Under the pieces are notes generated by a model. It saw only the letters and a program-made list of their open reading frames with translations, made no database searches and was not told the DNA's origin. A stretch of DNA of 44,853 nucleotides from Flavobacteriaceae bacterium (lineage in GTDB: Bacteria; Bacteroidota; Bacteroidia; Flavobacteriales; Flavobacteriaceae), in assembly GCA_013001965.1 (NCBI GenBank), contig JABDLA010000066.1, positions 1 through 44,853 on the forward strand, in the 5' to 3' direction. Made by a program: the position numbers and the translations under genes. Shown here piece after piece: positions 26,068-34,718 of the stretch (its first letter is position 1; every line of letters begins with the position of its first letter).

Positions 26068-27012
26068 ATGCTGAATAGAAGACACATTCGAATTAAGGTC
26101 ATGCAAATACTATATGCCCTTAAAGATGACGAAAGTGATCAATTGCCCATTCAGAAGCAATTTCTTGAAAAAAGTATGGAACGCATGTACGATCTGTATT
26201 TATTATTGCTTTCCCTGATGGCAAATGTTCAGTTAAAAGCCCAGGACCACCTGGTCAAATCGCAGCAGAAACATCTCGCAACTGATAAGGACAAAAACCC
26301 CTCTTACAATTTCGTAAATAACCAAATCTTGCAGTACCTGTCAAACAACAAGTTACTTAAAGAAGCACTGACATCAAGAAAATTAACCAATTGGGATTTG
26401 GATGATGAATATGTCGATTTGATTTTTCGGGCCATATTGAAAAGCCAAATCTATGAGAATTACGTGAACTTGGAGAAATGCAGTTTTGCAGATGATCAAG
26501 CCTTTGTATTGGATTTTTTTAAGACAATAATTGCACCGAATGATAAGTTATATGACTATTTTGAAGATAAGAACATCACCTGGTTGGACGATCTACCTGT
26601 AGTTAATACGGCTATAGTCAAACTTTTAAAGAAAATTAAGCCCAATTCAGCTCAAAATTATATTCTCCCGGGTTTATTTAAAGACAGAGAGGACAAAGAC
26701 TTCGGTTTTGAACTCTTAGACAGCACAATTTCCCATTCAGCCGATGCGAACCAGCAAATTGCTGAAAAAACAACAAATTGGGATAAAGATCGAATTGCCA
26801 ATGTTGATTTGGTCCTTCTTCAAATGGCTATTTGTGAATTTCAACATTTCCCTTCAATTCCGGTGAAAGTTACGATTAATGAGTATTTGGAGATCGCGAA
26901 AGAATATTCTACCCCAAAAAGTAGTGTATTTATCAACGGAATTTTAGATAAATTGGTCAAAGAGTACGAAGCTAAAGGAAAGTTAAATAAAAGCGGTCGT
27001 GGATTGATGTAA
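26068..27012 (+). CDS. nusB: Transcription antitermination factor NusB, long form
   Basis: NusB binds boxA RNA with NusE (ribosomal protein S10) and supports rRNA antitermination. The N-terminus MLNRRHIRIKVMQILYAL and the C-terminal block (about 195-300: ELLDSTISHSADANQQIAEKTTNWDKDRIANVDLVLLQMAICEF... INEYLEIAKEYSTPKSSVFINGILDKL, in pieces) are NusB signatures. At 314 residues it is about twice the E. coli size; an inserted helical region separates the two halves, as is usual in Bacteroidota. It is followed by the DUF1573 and YajC genes on the same strand. Confidence 0.92.
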   Translation: MLNRRHIRIKVMQILYALKDDESDQLPIQKQFLEKSMERMYDLYLLLLSLMANVQLKAQDHLVKSQQKHLATDKDKNPSYNFVNNQILQYLSNNKLLKEALTSRKLTNWDLDDEYVDLIFRAILKSQIYENYVNLEKCSFADDQAFVLDFFKTIIAPNDKLYDYFEDKNITWLDDLPVVNTAIVKLLKKIKPNSAQNYILPGLFKDREDKDFGFELLDSTISHSADANQQIAEKTTNWDKDRIANVDLVLLQMAICEFQHFPSIPVKVTINEYLEIAKEYSTPKSSVFINGILDKLVKEYEAKGKLNKSGRGLM

Positions 27013-27102
27013 TAAAAAATTATTACTTTTATGCGCTGAATATATAGAATTCATATATTAACCCAATCGTTTATCTTGAATAAACAACAAAAAATTAGAA
27101 CA

Positions 27103-27597
27103 ATGAAAAAAGTAATTTTAGGATTAAGTGCCTTATGTATGGTCGCCTTTACATCTTGTAAGGAAGACGCTGCTGCTAAAGTTAAATCTGAGAACGTTTC
27201 TCAGGCTGCCGAAAGAGATGAAGTTTCTGTTGAATTTCCAGCAATGACATTTGACAAAACTGAGCACGATTTTGGTGAAATCGAAAATGGTACTCCTGTA
27301 GAGACCGTATTTAACTATACAAACACAGGAAAAGCACCTTTGGTTATTACCGACATTAAAAGTACATGTGGATGTACAGTACCTCAGGACTGGAGTAAAG
27401 ATCCTCTTCAACCAGGAGAGTCTGCTATGTTTACTGTCAAGTTCAATGGAAAAGGTAAAAACAAGGTTTCCAAAACGGTAACGGTAACGGCTAACACCGA
27501 AAAAGGTAAAGAGACAGTGAAGATCTCTGCATTTGTAAAACCAGATCCAAATGCACCGGCCAGCCCAACAACTCCTGTTCTTCAGAAACAAGGTTAA
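27103..27597 (+). CDS. DUF1573 lipoprotein
   Basis: This 164-residue protein starts with a lipoprotein signal (MKKVILGLSALCMVAFTSC; the Cys is near residue 19). A DUF1573 domain (about residues 45-145) follows, with the typical FGEIENGTPVETVF, YTNTGKAPLVI, STCGCTVPQDWSKDPLQPGE and FNGKGK segments, an Ig-like fold. The function of DUF1573 proteins is not known; they are abundant exported proteins of Bacteroidota. The open frame extends to a TTG at 27076, but ATG 27103 gives the clean signal. The high AAA/GCT codon use hints at strong expression. YajC follows after 22 bases. Confidence 0.85.
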   Translation: MKKVILGLSALCMVAFTSCKEDAAAKVKSENVSQAAERDEVSVEFPAMTFDKTEHDFGEIENGTPVETVFNYTNTGKAPLVITDIKSTCGCTVPQDWSKDPLQPGESAMFTVKFNGKGKNKVSKTVTVTANTEKGKETVKISAFVKPDPNAPASPTTPVLQKQG

Positions 27598-27619
27598 TTA
27601 ATTTAAAACCAATTAACTT

Positions 27620-27913
27620 TTGGAAGGATTAGGTTCATTTGCACCGTTTTTATTAATGTTCGCAGTTGTGTATTTCTTTATGATTGCACCTCAAATGAAA
27701 CGTGCAAAACAAGAAAAAAAGTTTGCTGCTGAATTAAAGCGTGGTGACAAGATTATTACCAAAAGTGGAATACATGGTAAAATTGTCGAATTAAGCGAAA
27801 AAGACAGTACATGTGTTGTTGAAACCTCAGCCGGTAAAATTCGATTTGAACGCTCTGCCATTTCAATGGAGATGAGCAAAAAAGTCAATAAAACCGAATT
27901 GGCAAAAAAATAA
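27620..27913 (+). CDS. yajC: Preprotein translocase subunit YajC
   Basis: This 97-residue Sec accessory protein associates with SecDF. One N-terminal membrane helix (FAPFLLMFAVVYFFMIAPQMKR, in parts) is followed by a cytoplasmic beta domain containing LKRGDKIITKSGIHGKIVEL. The start must be the TTG at 27620: it yields the family N-terminus MEGLGSFAPF, and no ATG precedes the membrane helix. It is preceded by nusB and DUF1573, a gene order I believe is frequent in flavobacteria. A strong terminator follows directly after the stop. Confidence 0.93.
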   Translation: MEGLGSFAPFLLMFAVVYFFMIAPQMKRAKQEKKFAAELKRGDKIITKSGIHGKIVELSEKDSTCVVETSAGKIRFERSAISMEMSKKVNKTELAKK

Positions 27914-27914
27914 A

Positions 27915-27945
27915 AAAAAGCGGCTTCATCGAAGCTGCTTTTTTT
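27915..27945 (+). terminator. Bidirectional terminator between yajC and the YdeI-like gene
   Basis: AGCGGCTTC (27919-27927) pairs with GAAGCTGCT (27931-27939) around a 3-base loop, with one G-U pair. The stem is flanked by an A run before and a T run to 27945. It starts within a few bases of the yajC stop and lies 5 bases past the stop of the convergent gene, so it likely serves both strands. Confidence 0.88.
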
Positions 27946-27949
27946 CTCT

Positions 27950-28552
27950 CTAACAATTTTTATATTTATCATGTAGCCCAACCCCGTCTAGGATCATGGG
28001 CTTAATTTTTTTCAGTCGGTTTAATTTGGTGGCTTCTCGCTTGGCACTAGCAACATGGTCACAATATTCACGCTGCTTGTAAGGAGCAAGATCATAGAAG
28101 GCCGATTTTAAACCGGGATTGTTTTTGAACTCATTAAGAAGCTCATCAGGAACAACCGTTTCCTTTTTACTCCTGTCGGCTTTGACCATTTTACCCGCCT
28201 TTTGGTTTTCAATAGCTTCCTTAACATATTTCATTACCAGGTTTTTGTCGATATCATCAATAGACTTAAATACCATTTGTCGCATGGCCTTTGTTTTGCC
28301 ATCCTGAGCATTGCGTAATAATTTTTCTTCATCCTTTAAAAAAACACCATTAAAGAACCAGATTCCAAAGTGATTTTTAAAAGCGCCTATACCGGCAACA
28401 TTCTTCCCATTAATGGTATAGGTTGGAATGCTCCATTTGATGGTTTCCTCAAATTCAGTAGAGATCATGATCTCTCTTAGAAATTGAAGGGCATCACTAT
28501 ACTTTTCATGCTTTTCTATATATTCTTCAACCGAGCTTATTTTTTCCATCAT
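27950..28552 (-). CDS. DUF1801 / YdeI (OmpD-associated)-like protein
   Basis: This 200-residue soluble protein has two parts. The N-terminal DUF1801 region (about 5-110) contains EETIKWSIPTYTINGKNVAGIGAFKNH in pieces and FFNGVFLKD. The C-terminal segment (about 130-195) of the YdeI/OmdA type contains VPDELLNEFKNNPGLKSAFYDLAPYKQREYCDHVASAKR in pieces. Relatives in other bacteria have been linked to bacteriocin or stress protection, but the biochemical role is unknown. The open frame extends to 28597 into the DinB gene; I chose the first ATG of an ATGATG pair at 28552, which lies 7 bases after the DinB stop on the minus strand and gives MMEKISSVEEYIEKH. Confidence 0.82.
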   Translation of the reverse strand: MMEKISSVEEYIEKHEKYSDALQFLREIMISTEFEETIKWSIPTYTINGKNVAGIGAFKNHFGIWFFNGVFLKDEEKLLRNAQDGKTKAMRQMVFKSIDDIDKNLVMKYVKEAIENQKAGKMVKADRSKKETVVPDELLNEFKNNPGLKSAFYDLAPYKQREYCDHVASAKREATKLNRLKKIKPMILDGVGLHDKYKNC

Positions 28553-28559
28553 ATTATAT

Positions 28560-29063
28560 TTACCAGGTCCCTGCGTAATCGAGATCGTTTCCTGCACGTT
28601 GTTTGAGATAATTATATTTTAGTCTTGTGATTTGCCTGATATGCAAATAATCATGAGCCAGCCAATTCCTTAAAAAATAATCGGCTCGCATGGTTCCAAA
28701 TTTGGAATGCTCAAAAGAGTTGCTCCATTTTGGATCTTTCAAACTGTTTAACCAATCAATGGATGCATCTCTTTCCATTGAAAATTTAATGATCATTTCA
28801 TTAAAATCCTGCTGCAAATACTCATGTTCTTCAAGCCAATTCAAGGGATTAAAAGGAGGCGGGTGTTGATTGGGTTTTTCAAGTACCCATTTGGTCCTGA
28901 GCCTAAAATCAAGACGCTCTTCATCGTAGAGATGACAAATAATTTCGAGCAAACACCATTTCTCCGGCTGCGGGCGCCATAATTGAAGTTCCTTGTCGCA
29001 ATCCTTCATGAGATCAATAAATACCGCTTTGTTTTTCACCAATTCCTCAATGATATATTGCAT
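28560..29063 (-). CDS. DinB-family protein
   Basis: This 167-residue four-helix protein belongs to the DinB/DfsA superfamily. The putative metal histidines are in IICHLYDEER (about residue 44) and LAHDYLHIRQI (about 137 and 141), spaced as in metal-dependent members. QPEKWCLLEII corresponds to the GEWSVLEVL-type motif of the family. Most members have no assigned reaction; thiol transfer is one possibility. It overlaps the stop-start region of peptidase T by one base and is followed by the YdeI-like gene, so the three are likely cotranscribed. It is the second DinB-fold gene in the window, clearly divergent from the YfiT-like one. Confidence 0.85.
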   Translation of the reverse strand: MQYIIEELVKNKAVFIDLMKDCDKELQLWRPQPEKWCLLEIICHLYDEERLDFRLRTKWVLEKPNQHPPPFNPLNWLEEHEYLQQDFNEMIIKFSMERDASIDWLNSLKDPKWSNSFEHSKFGTMRADYFLRNWLAHDYLHIRQITRLKYNYLKQRAGNDLDYAGTW

Positions 29064-30310
29064 CAGTTCTTATGTTTTAATTCTGCGGTTAGCTCTGCAA
29101 TTTTACAAATGACCTCCACAGCCTTCTGCATACTTTCCACCGGCACATATTCATAACGGCCATGAAAGTTGTGGCCGCCGGCAAAAATATTCGGACAGGG
29201 TAATCCTTTGTACGATAATTGCGATCCGTCAGTACCACCACGAATAGGCTTAATTATTGGAGCGATCTCAAGTTTCTTCATGGCTTCCTCAGCAATATCA
29301 ACAATATGCATTACTGGAACTACCTTTTCTTTCATATTGTAATATTGGTCCTTAATGTCAATGGTGAAGATCTCTTTCTCATATTTTTCGTTGATATCAA
29401 AAGCAATCTTCCCCATCAATAATTTACGGGCTTCAAATTTATCTTTATCATGATCCCTTATAATGTATTCCAAATGCGTTTCTTCGACCTTGCCTTTTAT
29501 CGAAGTCAAATGGAAGAAGCCCTGATAGCCTTCAGTATGTTCAGGTGTTTCCATGCGTGGTAAAGCGTTAATGAATTCGGTGGCATAATACATGGAATTT
29601 ACCATCTTGCCTTTGGCATATCCCGGATGAACGATTTTCCCTTGAACTTTAATTTTGGCACTTGCCGCATTAAAATTCTCAAATTCCAATTCACCCACCT
29701 GGCTGCCATCCATAGTATAGGCCCAGTCGGCTGCAAATTTTTCGACATCAAACTTATGGGCGCCGCGTCCAATTTCCTCATCCGGTGTAAAACCAACCCT
29801 AATTTTCCCATGTTTGATTTCGGGATGTTTGATCAAATATTCCATGGCCGAAATGATTTCACATATGCCTGCCTTATCATCAGCGCCTAGAAGTGTAGTC
29901 CCGTCTGTTGTGATCAAAGTTTGCCCTTTATACAATAGCAGGTCATCAAAATAATCGGGAGATAGAATGATGTTCTCTTCTGCATTTAGTATGATATCTT
30001 CACCATTGTAATTCTCAATGATCTGCGGATTAACATTGGCGGCTGTAAAATCAGGTGAGGTGTCAAAATGTGATATAAATCCAATGGTAGGTACATAGTG
30101 CTCAACATTGCTCGGTAATGTTGCCATGATATAGGCGTTTTCATCGATGCTAACCTCCTCCATGCCTATGGCCTTCAATTCGTCGACCAATTTGTTAGCG
30201 AGGTCCCATTGTTTTGCAGTGCTTGGTGTTGTTTCACTATTCGGATCACTTTCAGTATCTATAGTCACATAGCTGGTGAACCGGTCAATAATGAGTTGTT
30301 TATCTACCAT
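29063..30310 (-). CDS. pepT: Peptidase T (tripeptide aminopeptidase)
   Basis: This 415-residue cytoplasmic M20B metallopeptidase removes the N-terminal residue of tripeptides. The metal-site motifs are [12 protein letters not shown] (His ligand and catalytic Asp), LLGADDKAG (bridging Asp), [14 protein letters not shown] (catalytic Glu-Glu pair) and the C-terminal [31 protein letters not shown] region in pieces, with the final His ligand. The length matches PepT (408 in E. coli). ATG 30310 gives the normal N-terminus [15 protein letters not shown]. The gene is divergent from pyrD with 111 bases between starts. Confidence 0.95.
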   Translation of the reverse strand: MVDKQLIIDRFTSYVTIDTESDPNSETTPSTAKQWDLANKLVDELKAIGMEEVSIDENAYIMATLPSNVEHYVPTIGFISHFDTSPDFTAANVNPQIIENYNGEDIILNAEENIILSPDYFDDLLLYKGQTLITTDGTTLLGADDKAGICEIISAMEYLIKHPEIKHGKIRVGFTPDEEIGRGAHKFDVEKFAADWAYTMDGSQVGELEFENFNAASAKIKVQGKIVHPGYAKGKMVNSMYYATEFINALPRMETPEHTEGYQGFFHLTSIKGKVEETHLEYIIRDHDKDKFEARKLLMGKIAFDINEKYEKEIFTIDIKDQYYNMKEKVVPVMHIVDIAEEAMKKLEIAPIIKPIRGGTDGSQLSYKGLPCPNIFAGGHNFHGRYEYVPVESMQKAVEVICKIAELTAELKHKN

Positions 30311-30347
30311 ATTGCTTTGTATTTACTCAAAAATAATTAACGCTTTA

Positions 30348-30365
30348 CTAAGAGACAAGTCTTAG
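30348..30365. promoter_or_regulatory. Inverted repeat in the pepT-pyrD intergenic region
   Basis: CTAAGA (30348-30353) and TCTTAG (30360-30365) are perfect reverse complements with a 6-base centre, about 33 to 50 bases upstream of the putative pyrD -7 box. The arms are short, so chance is possible. Confidence 0.25.
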
Positions 30366-30397
30366 AAGAGTTTCTTTTAAGTTGTTATGATTTAAGT

Positions 30398-30405
30398 TAC
30401 TTTTG
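30398..30405 (+). promoter_or_regulatory. Putative -7 element of pyrD
   Basis: TACTTTTG matches TAnnTTTG exactly and lies 16 bases before the ATG, so the leader would be under about 12 bases. The nearest upstream TTG is only 13 bases away, and the region at the proper -33 distance reads TTTC. Confidence 0.45.
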
Positions 30406-30421
30406 CATTCAAATTATCTTC

Positions 30422-31447
30422 ATGTACAAATTTTTAATCCGACCCATTCTATTTAATTTCGATCCGGAAAAAGTGCATCATTTCACCTTTAATTTCCTTC
30501 GATTCTGTTCAAAATTGCCTTTTGTTGCTTCATTTATCAGAAGGGTCTACAGGGTAGAGGACAATCGCCTGGAAAAACAGCTATTTGGATTGACCTTTAA
30601 AAATCCGGTAGGATTAGCTGCCGGTTTTGATAAAGATGCCAGATTGTATAATGAGCTTGATAATTTTGGATTTGGTTTTATAGAAATAGGAACCCTGACG
30701 CCTAGAGCCCAGGAAGGCAATCCTAAAAAGCGATTGTTCAGATTAAAAAAGGACAATGGTATCATCAATAGAATGGGTTTCAATAATGGCGGAGTTCATG
30801 CTGCAGTTGAACGACTGAAAAATAACCAAACTGTTCTTATTGGTGGCAATATTGGCAAGAACAAGACAACCGATAATGATGAAGCGGTTAACGATTATTT
30901 AATCTGTTTCAATGCACTCTTTGATCATGTCGATTATTTTGTTGTCAATGTAAGCTCTCCCAATACGCCTAATTTAAGAGCTTTGCAGGATAAAGCACCA
31001 TTAACACATTTATTGAATAGATTGAAAGAAGAAAATACTACTAAAACCAAACCAAAGCCCATTTTTTTGAAAATTGCTCCCGACCTTTCCAATGATCAGC
31101 TTCTTGATATCATCTCCATTGTCGAAGAAACCAGAATTGATGGTGTCATTGCAACTAATACAACCATTTCGCGTGAAGGCCTTGAATCTAAAAACAGTGA
31201 AGAGATTGGCGGATTAAGCGGTAAGCCATTAAAGCAGCGATCTACTGATGTGATCCGTTTTCTGGCTGAAAAAAGTAATAAAGCCTTCCCAATCATTGGC
31301 GTAGGAGGCATACATACTGTTGAAGACGCCCTTGAAAAACTTGAAGCAGGAGCAGATCTGATCCAATTGTATACGGGCTTTATTTATGAAGGTCCGGGCC
31401 TGATCAAAAAGATCAATAAGGCCTTGATCGCAAAGGCATCTAATTAA
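30422..31447 (+). CDS. pyrD: Dihydroorotate dehydrogenase (quinone), class 2
   Basis: This membrane-associated flavoenzyme oxidises dihydroorotate to orotate in pyrimidine synthesis and passes electrons to quinone. The 341 residues include the N-terminal helical extension that marks class 2 ([19 protein letters not shown]). Further motifs are [33 protein letters not shown] in pieces, [17 protein letters not shown] with the class 2 catalytic Ser, and C-terminal FMN-binding IGVGGI and QLYTGF. Its end overlaps the convergent spondin-domain gene by 8 bases. It has a very short predicted leader. Confidence 0.96.
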   Translation: MYKFLIRPILFNFDPEKVHHFTFNFLRFCSKLPFVASFIRRVYRVEDNRLEKQLFGLTFKNPVGLAAGFDKDARLYNELDNFGFGFIEIGTLTPRAQEGNPKKRLFRLKKDNGIINRMGFNNGGVHAAVERLKNNQTVLIGGNIGKNKTTDNDEAVNDYLICFNALFDHVDYFVVNVSSPNTPNLRALQDKAPLTHLLNRLKEENTTKTKPKPIFLKIAPDLSNDQLLDIISIVEETRIDGVIATNTTISREGLESKNSEEIGGLSGKPLKQRSTDVIRFLAEKSNKAFPIIGVGGIHTVEDALEKLEAGADLIQLYTGFIYEGPGLIKKINKALIAKASN

Positions 31448-32372
31448 AAATTAATTTCTTAGTTAGGCTTTGCCCTTCATCTGAAGTAAGTTTGATCAAA
31501 TACATTCCGGCACTAAGTCCATTTCTTTCTATTGAAATTGTGCGGTCAGAAAGATTGCTGTCCAAGGTTTGAACGAGATTACCAAGAAGATCATAAATCT
31601 GAACAGCTTTTAAATTTTGTTGACTGCCATTGAATATATGGATCCTGTTGGATGCCGGGTTAGGAGAAATGTTGATCCCTTCTTGAAAAGAAACCGTTTC
31701 TGTACTTAGTAATTCTTCGAGTGTGATTAGAATATATCCAACCCGTTGATCATTAAAGGGTGTCATATTGATCCTGCTGAAAATCGGGACCTGAGGGTTT
31801 GATGCAGGATTGCTCATGTCGTAGGCTGTACCATCCTCTGTTCCGGCATCAAATGGGAACATATCGATCATCACATTGTTTTTCCAGTTATTGCTGCCAT
31901 CAAGTAATGAATAACTATTGATCCCTGTAAACCAATCGGGGCTTGGCGCGATCATAGTCGCAAGCGTAAGAAGTGGAAAATTTTCATTCACAATAAAATC
32001 CATGATCACACAACTTCCGGTGGCATTATTCGGATTAAAGGCTTCGCGAAGCCATTGATCGGCATTATTATTTCCTATAGCTGTATTGACTTCAGCTTCA
32101 AAACCATCATTGTTACCCACTTCAGCAACATCTTCTATTCCTGAACTTGCCAATTGACCAACTTCCCAAAAAACAACACTGCTATTATGTGTAGCTCCCA
32201 CCAGGTTTGACCAATGATCATTTGATGGCAACATTCCATGATCCATCGAATTCCATGTGCCCATAAACGTCACCGTATATCTCGCATTTGGTGTTTGTGA
32301 AAAGCCGATAAATGAAACCGACAAAAAGAAAAGTATCAACTTAAATCTGAGGGTAGTGTAATGTGGTTGCAT
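31440..32372 (-). CDS. Secreted spondin_N-domain protein with T9SS type A sorting domain
   Basis: This 310-residue protein has a signal peptide ([15 protein letters not shown], ending near residue 26). A spondin N-terminal-like domain (PF06468; about 28-215) follows, with [32 protein letters not shown] and [12 protein letters not shown]. The C-terminal 75 residues form a type A sorting domain ([32 protein letters not shown]), so the protein should cross the outer membrane by T9SS and be anchored or released. Spondin domains bind extracellular matrix components in animals; the bacterial role is unknown. No partner gene is adjacent. Its stop lies inside the pyrD reading frame on the other strand. 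Confidence 0.85.
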   Translation of the reverse strand: MQPHYTTLRFKLILFFLSVSFIGFSQTPNARYTVTFMGTWNSMDHGMLPSNDHWSNLVGATHNSSVVFWEVGQLASSGIEDVAEVGNNDGFEAEVNTAIGNNNADQWLREAFNPNNATGSCVIMDFIVNENFPLLTLATMIAPSPDWFTGINSYSLLDGSNNWKNNVMIDMFPFDAGTEDGTAYDMSNPASNPQVPIFSRINMTPFNDQRVGYILITLEELLSTETVSFQEGINISPNPASNRIHIFNGSQQNLKAVQIYDLLGNLVQTLDSNLSDRTISIERNGLSAGMYLIKLTSDEGQSLTKKLIFN

Positions 32373-32585
32373 AGCTTGAAATTTTTTAATTTAGTACTAC
32401 AATAAGTTAAAACCTTACACAAAAACATTCTTTTTTATTAACAAATGGCCCTTTTCTATGGTTCAGCGATCTGTATCAATTTTAGTATTTGTTGTCTACT
32501 GCAAACAGGACTTTAAGAAAAATGGATTTTCGAAGCCATCTGAAAAATAATAGTATTTTTAAGGTTGGATTAAAGCACTGAAACC

Positions 32586-33449
32586 TTGGATAAGATCAAA
32601 ATCATCGAATGCCCGAGAGATGCCATGCAAGGCATAAAGGATTTTATCCCGACTTCGGAAAAAGTAAAATACATTCAGTCCCTGCTGTCGGTTGGTTTTG
32701 ATACGATCGATTTCGGCAGTTTTGTATCACCCAAGGCCATACCGCAAATGGTAGATACGGCATTAGTACTTGAACAGCTCGAATTGAGCGAAACGAAAAC
32801 TAAATTGCTGGCCATCGTTGCAAATTTACGCGGTGCCAATGATGCGTGTCAACATCCTGAAATCAATTATCTCGGTTATCCATTTTCGATTTCTGAAAAT
32901 TTTCAAATGCGAAATACCCATAAGACCATTTCACAATCAGTTGATATACTTAAAGACATCCTGGAAGTGGCCACCAAAACAAATAAGCAAGTGGTCGCTT
33001 ATTTATCTATGGGTTTTGGTAACCCCTATGGTGATCCCTGGAATGTTGAGATCGTAGGAAAATGGACAGAAACTTTACATGAACTGGGCATCAAAATATT
33101 GTCCTTGAGCGACACCATTGGAAGTTCAAATCCTGAGATCATTGATTATTTATTTTCGCATCTCATTCCGAAATATCCCGACATTGAATTTGGCGCACAC
33201 TTGCATACAACGCCAACAAGCTGGTTCGAAAAAGTCGATGCAGCTTTTAAAGCCGGATGCCGTCGCTTTGATGGTGCCGTTCAAGGGTTTGGGGGCTGCC
33301 CAATGGCAAAGGATGAACTTACCGGAAATATGCCCACGGAGAAACTTTTGAACTACTTTAAAGAGCAAAACGTCAGCCACGTCTTAGATGATAAAGCATT
33401 CGATGTTGCCTTTAAGTCGGCATCAAATATCTTCTCCCAATATCACTGA
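32586..33449 (+). CDS. Hydroxymethylglutaryl-CoA lyase
   Basis: This 287-residue TIM-barrel aldolase splits HMG-CoA into acetoacetate and acetyl-CoA in leucine degradation. The N-terminal motif is ECPRDAMQGIKDFIP where many HMGL enzymes have PRDGLQNE; the catalytic Arg-Asp and Gln are retained. FGSFVSPKAIPQM, HLHTTPTSW (metal-binding His pair) and the loop GFGGCPMAKDELTGN with its catalytic Cys are present. The start is the TTG at 32586 (MDKIKIIECPRD); the next Met lies inside the active-site motif. It is the upstream neighbour of the porin operon but is separated by a full promoter. Leucine dehydrogenase at 24872 acts in the same catabolic direction. Confidence 0.9.
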   Translation: MDKIKIIECPRDAMQGIKDFIPTSEKVKYIQSLLSVGFDTIDFGSFVSPKAIPQMVDTALVLEQLELSETKTKLLAIVANLRGANDACQHPEINYLGYPFSISENFQMRNTHKTISQSVDILKDILEVATKTNKQVVAYLSMGFGNPYGDPWNVEIVGKWTETLHELGIKILSLSDTIGSSNPEIIDYLFSHLIPKYPDIEFGAHLHTTPTSWFEKVDAAFKAGCRRFDGAVQGFGGCPMAKDELTGNMPTEKLLNYFKEQNVSHVLDDKAFDVAFKSASNIFSQYH

Positions 33450-33452
33450 AAA

Positions 33453-33469
33453 AATTATTTAAAATAATT
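33453..33469. promoter_or_regulatory. Upstream inverted repeat of the porin operon
   Basis: AATTATT-TAA-AATAATT, a perfect 7-3-7 inverted repeat, lies directly after the HMG-CoA lyase stop and about 11 bases before the -33 element of the porin promoter. It is pure A/T, so chance is a real possibility; its interest comes from the second palindrome next to it. Confidence 0.35.
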
Positions 33470-33479
33470 CTAAATAAAG

Positions 33480-33510
33480 TTTGAAAATACCATTTTCAAC
33501 CATACTTTTG
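33480..33510 (+). promoter_or_regulatory. Promoter with internal palindromic operator, porin/FMN-binding operon
   Basis: TTTG (33480-33483), 19 bases, then TACTTTTG (33503-33510) is a perfect Bacteroidota promoter. TTGAAAAT-ACC-ATTTTCAA (33481-33499) is a perfect 8-3-8 palindrome that covers the -33 element and most of the spacer, the position of a repressor operator. The predicted leader to the TTG start at 33555 is about 40 bases. The cognate regulator is unknown. Confidence 0.7.
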
Positions 33511-33554
33511 CGACCTATTTATTATCTATTTATAATTAATCTAAATAAAGTCAA

Positions 33555-34718
33555 TTGAAGTTTTATTCCTTAATCGTCTTGTGTTTTATTACCTTTTTGA
33601 GCTACTCACAAACCATTTATAAAGACACAAGCTCTACTAAGAACAATCAGCAAAATGCTGCGCAGACCATCCTACAGGGGGCACTTGCGAAAGGGTTGAC
33701 CGTTGGAGGTTATGCCCAGGTAGATTATAATCAACCTGAAGGCAAAAATGGCAAGCTCGATGTGCATCGTTTGGTACTTTTATTCGGTTATAAATTCAAC
33801 GACAAGGTTCAATTTGTTACCGAAATCGAATTCGAGCATGTTAAGGAAGTTTATGTTGAACAAGCCTTTTTGAATTATAGTGTACATCCCAATATCAATA
33901 TTCGCGGTGGATTGATGTTGGTTCCAATGGGAATTGTCAATGAATATCATGAACCAACGACCTTTAATGGTGTGGAACGCCCCAATGTTGATAGAAGCAT
34001 TGTACCATCAACCTGGCGGGAAATAGGAGTTGGTCTTAGCGGCAAATTAGATAACTTGTCCTTGCGCTATCAAGCCTATATCTTTAATGGATTTGCTTCT
34101 GTAAACGGAGAGAAGGTATTAGGGGGATCAAATGGATTAAGAAATGGACGACAAAAAGGAGCAGAATCGACTATTAATACGCCTAATTTTTCAACGAAGA
34201 TCGACTATTATGGCATTCCCGGATTGCGGCTTGGGGCTTCAGGCTACTTCGGAAGATCACAGGCTGAAGATGAGGTCGATGATCTCGAGGGAACCGATGT
34301 GGGTATCAGTATGTTCGGGTTGGATGGCCGTTATCTCAATGGCCGATTCTCAGCCAGGGGACAATATATTCATGCCATAATTACTGATGCCGATAGCTAT
34401 AATAACTTGTTTGAAACCGATCTCGGTTCGGAACTCAAGGGATGGTATGTTGAAGGGGCCTATAATTTATTACCAATTGGCAATGAACAAAAATTAGATG
34501 CGTTTGTACGCTATGAGCAATACGATACACATGCTGCAACACGAAACGCAAATATTTCAAGAAATTTATCTTATGATCGTCAGGAATTGACCTTTGGATT
34601 AAGTTACCATGTGGCCGCTGGTGCAGTAGTTAAAGCCGATTACCAGCTTTTGAATAATTCAAACCCGGGAAATACTGAAAAAGGTCAATTAAATATCGGA
34701 TTTGGAGTATGGTTCTAA
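33555..34718 (+). CDS. Outer-membrane porin (phosphate-selective porin O/P-like)
   Basis: This 387-residue protein has a signal peptide (MKFYSLIVLCFITFLSYSQ). The mature part consists of alternating short amphipathic strands: LTVGGYAQVDYNQPEGKNG, LDVHRLVLLFGYKFND, VQFVTEIEFEHVKEVYVEQ and INIRGGLMLVPMGIVNEYHEP. It ends in GFGVWF, a C-terminal Phe signal for the BAM machinery. This is the porin O/P style of barrel, with the substrate unknown. The start is TTG 33555, since no ATG precedes the signal peptide. The gene overlaps the FMN-binding gene by 10 bases, so barrel and flavoprotein are made together. An upstream promoter carries a palindromic operator. Confidence 0.85.
   Translation: MKFYSLIVLCFITFLSYSQTIYKDTSSTKNNQQNAAQTILQGALAKGLTVGGYAQVDYNQPEGKNGKLDVHRLVLLFGYKFNDKVQFVTEIEFEHVKEVYVEQAFLNYSVHPNINIRGGLMLVPMGIVNEYHEPTTFNGVERPNVDRSIVPSTWREIGVGLSGKLDNLSLRYQAYIFNGFASVNGEKVLGGSNGLRNGRQKGAESTINTPNFSTKIDYYGIPGLRLGASGYFGRSQAEDEVDDLEGTDVGISMFGLDGRYLNGRFSARGQYIHAIITDADSYNNLFETDLGSELKGWYVEGAYNLLPIGNEQKLDAFVRYEQYDTHAATRNANISRNLSYDRQELTFGLSYHVAAGAVVKADYQLLNNSNPGNTEKGQLNIGFGVWF

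Noticed and set aside
27039-27059. Inverted repeat AATATAT / ATATATT after nusB
   Set aside because: Pure A/T arms with no T-run and no promoter context; chance is likely in such composition.
27133-27591. A 152-codon open frame on the minus strand
   Set aside because: It lies wholly antisense to the DUF1573 gene, is rich in Phe, Cys and Arg and has no recognisable motif; it is a shadow of the opposite strand's codon use.
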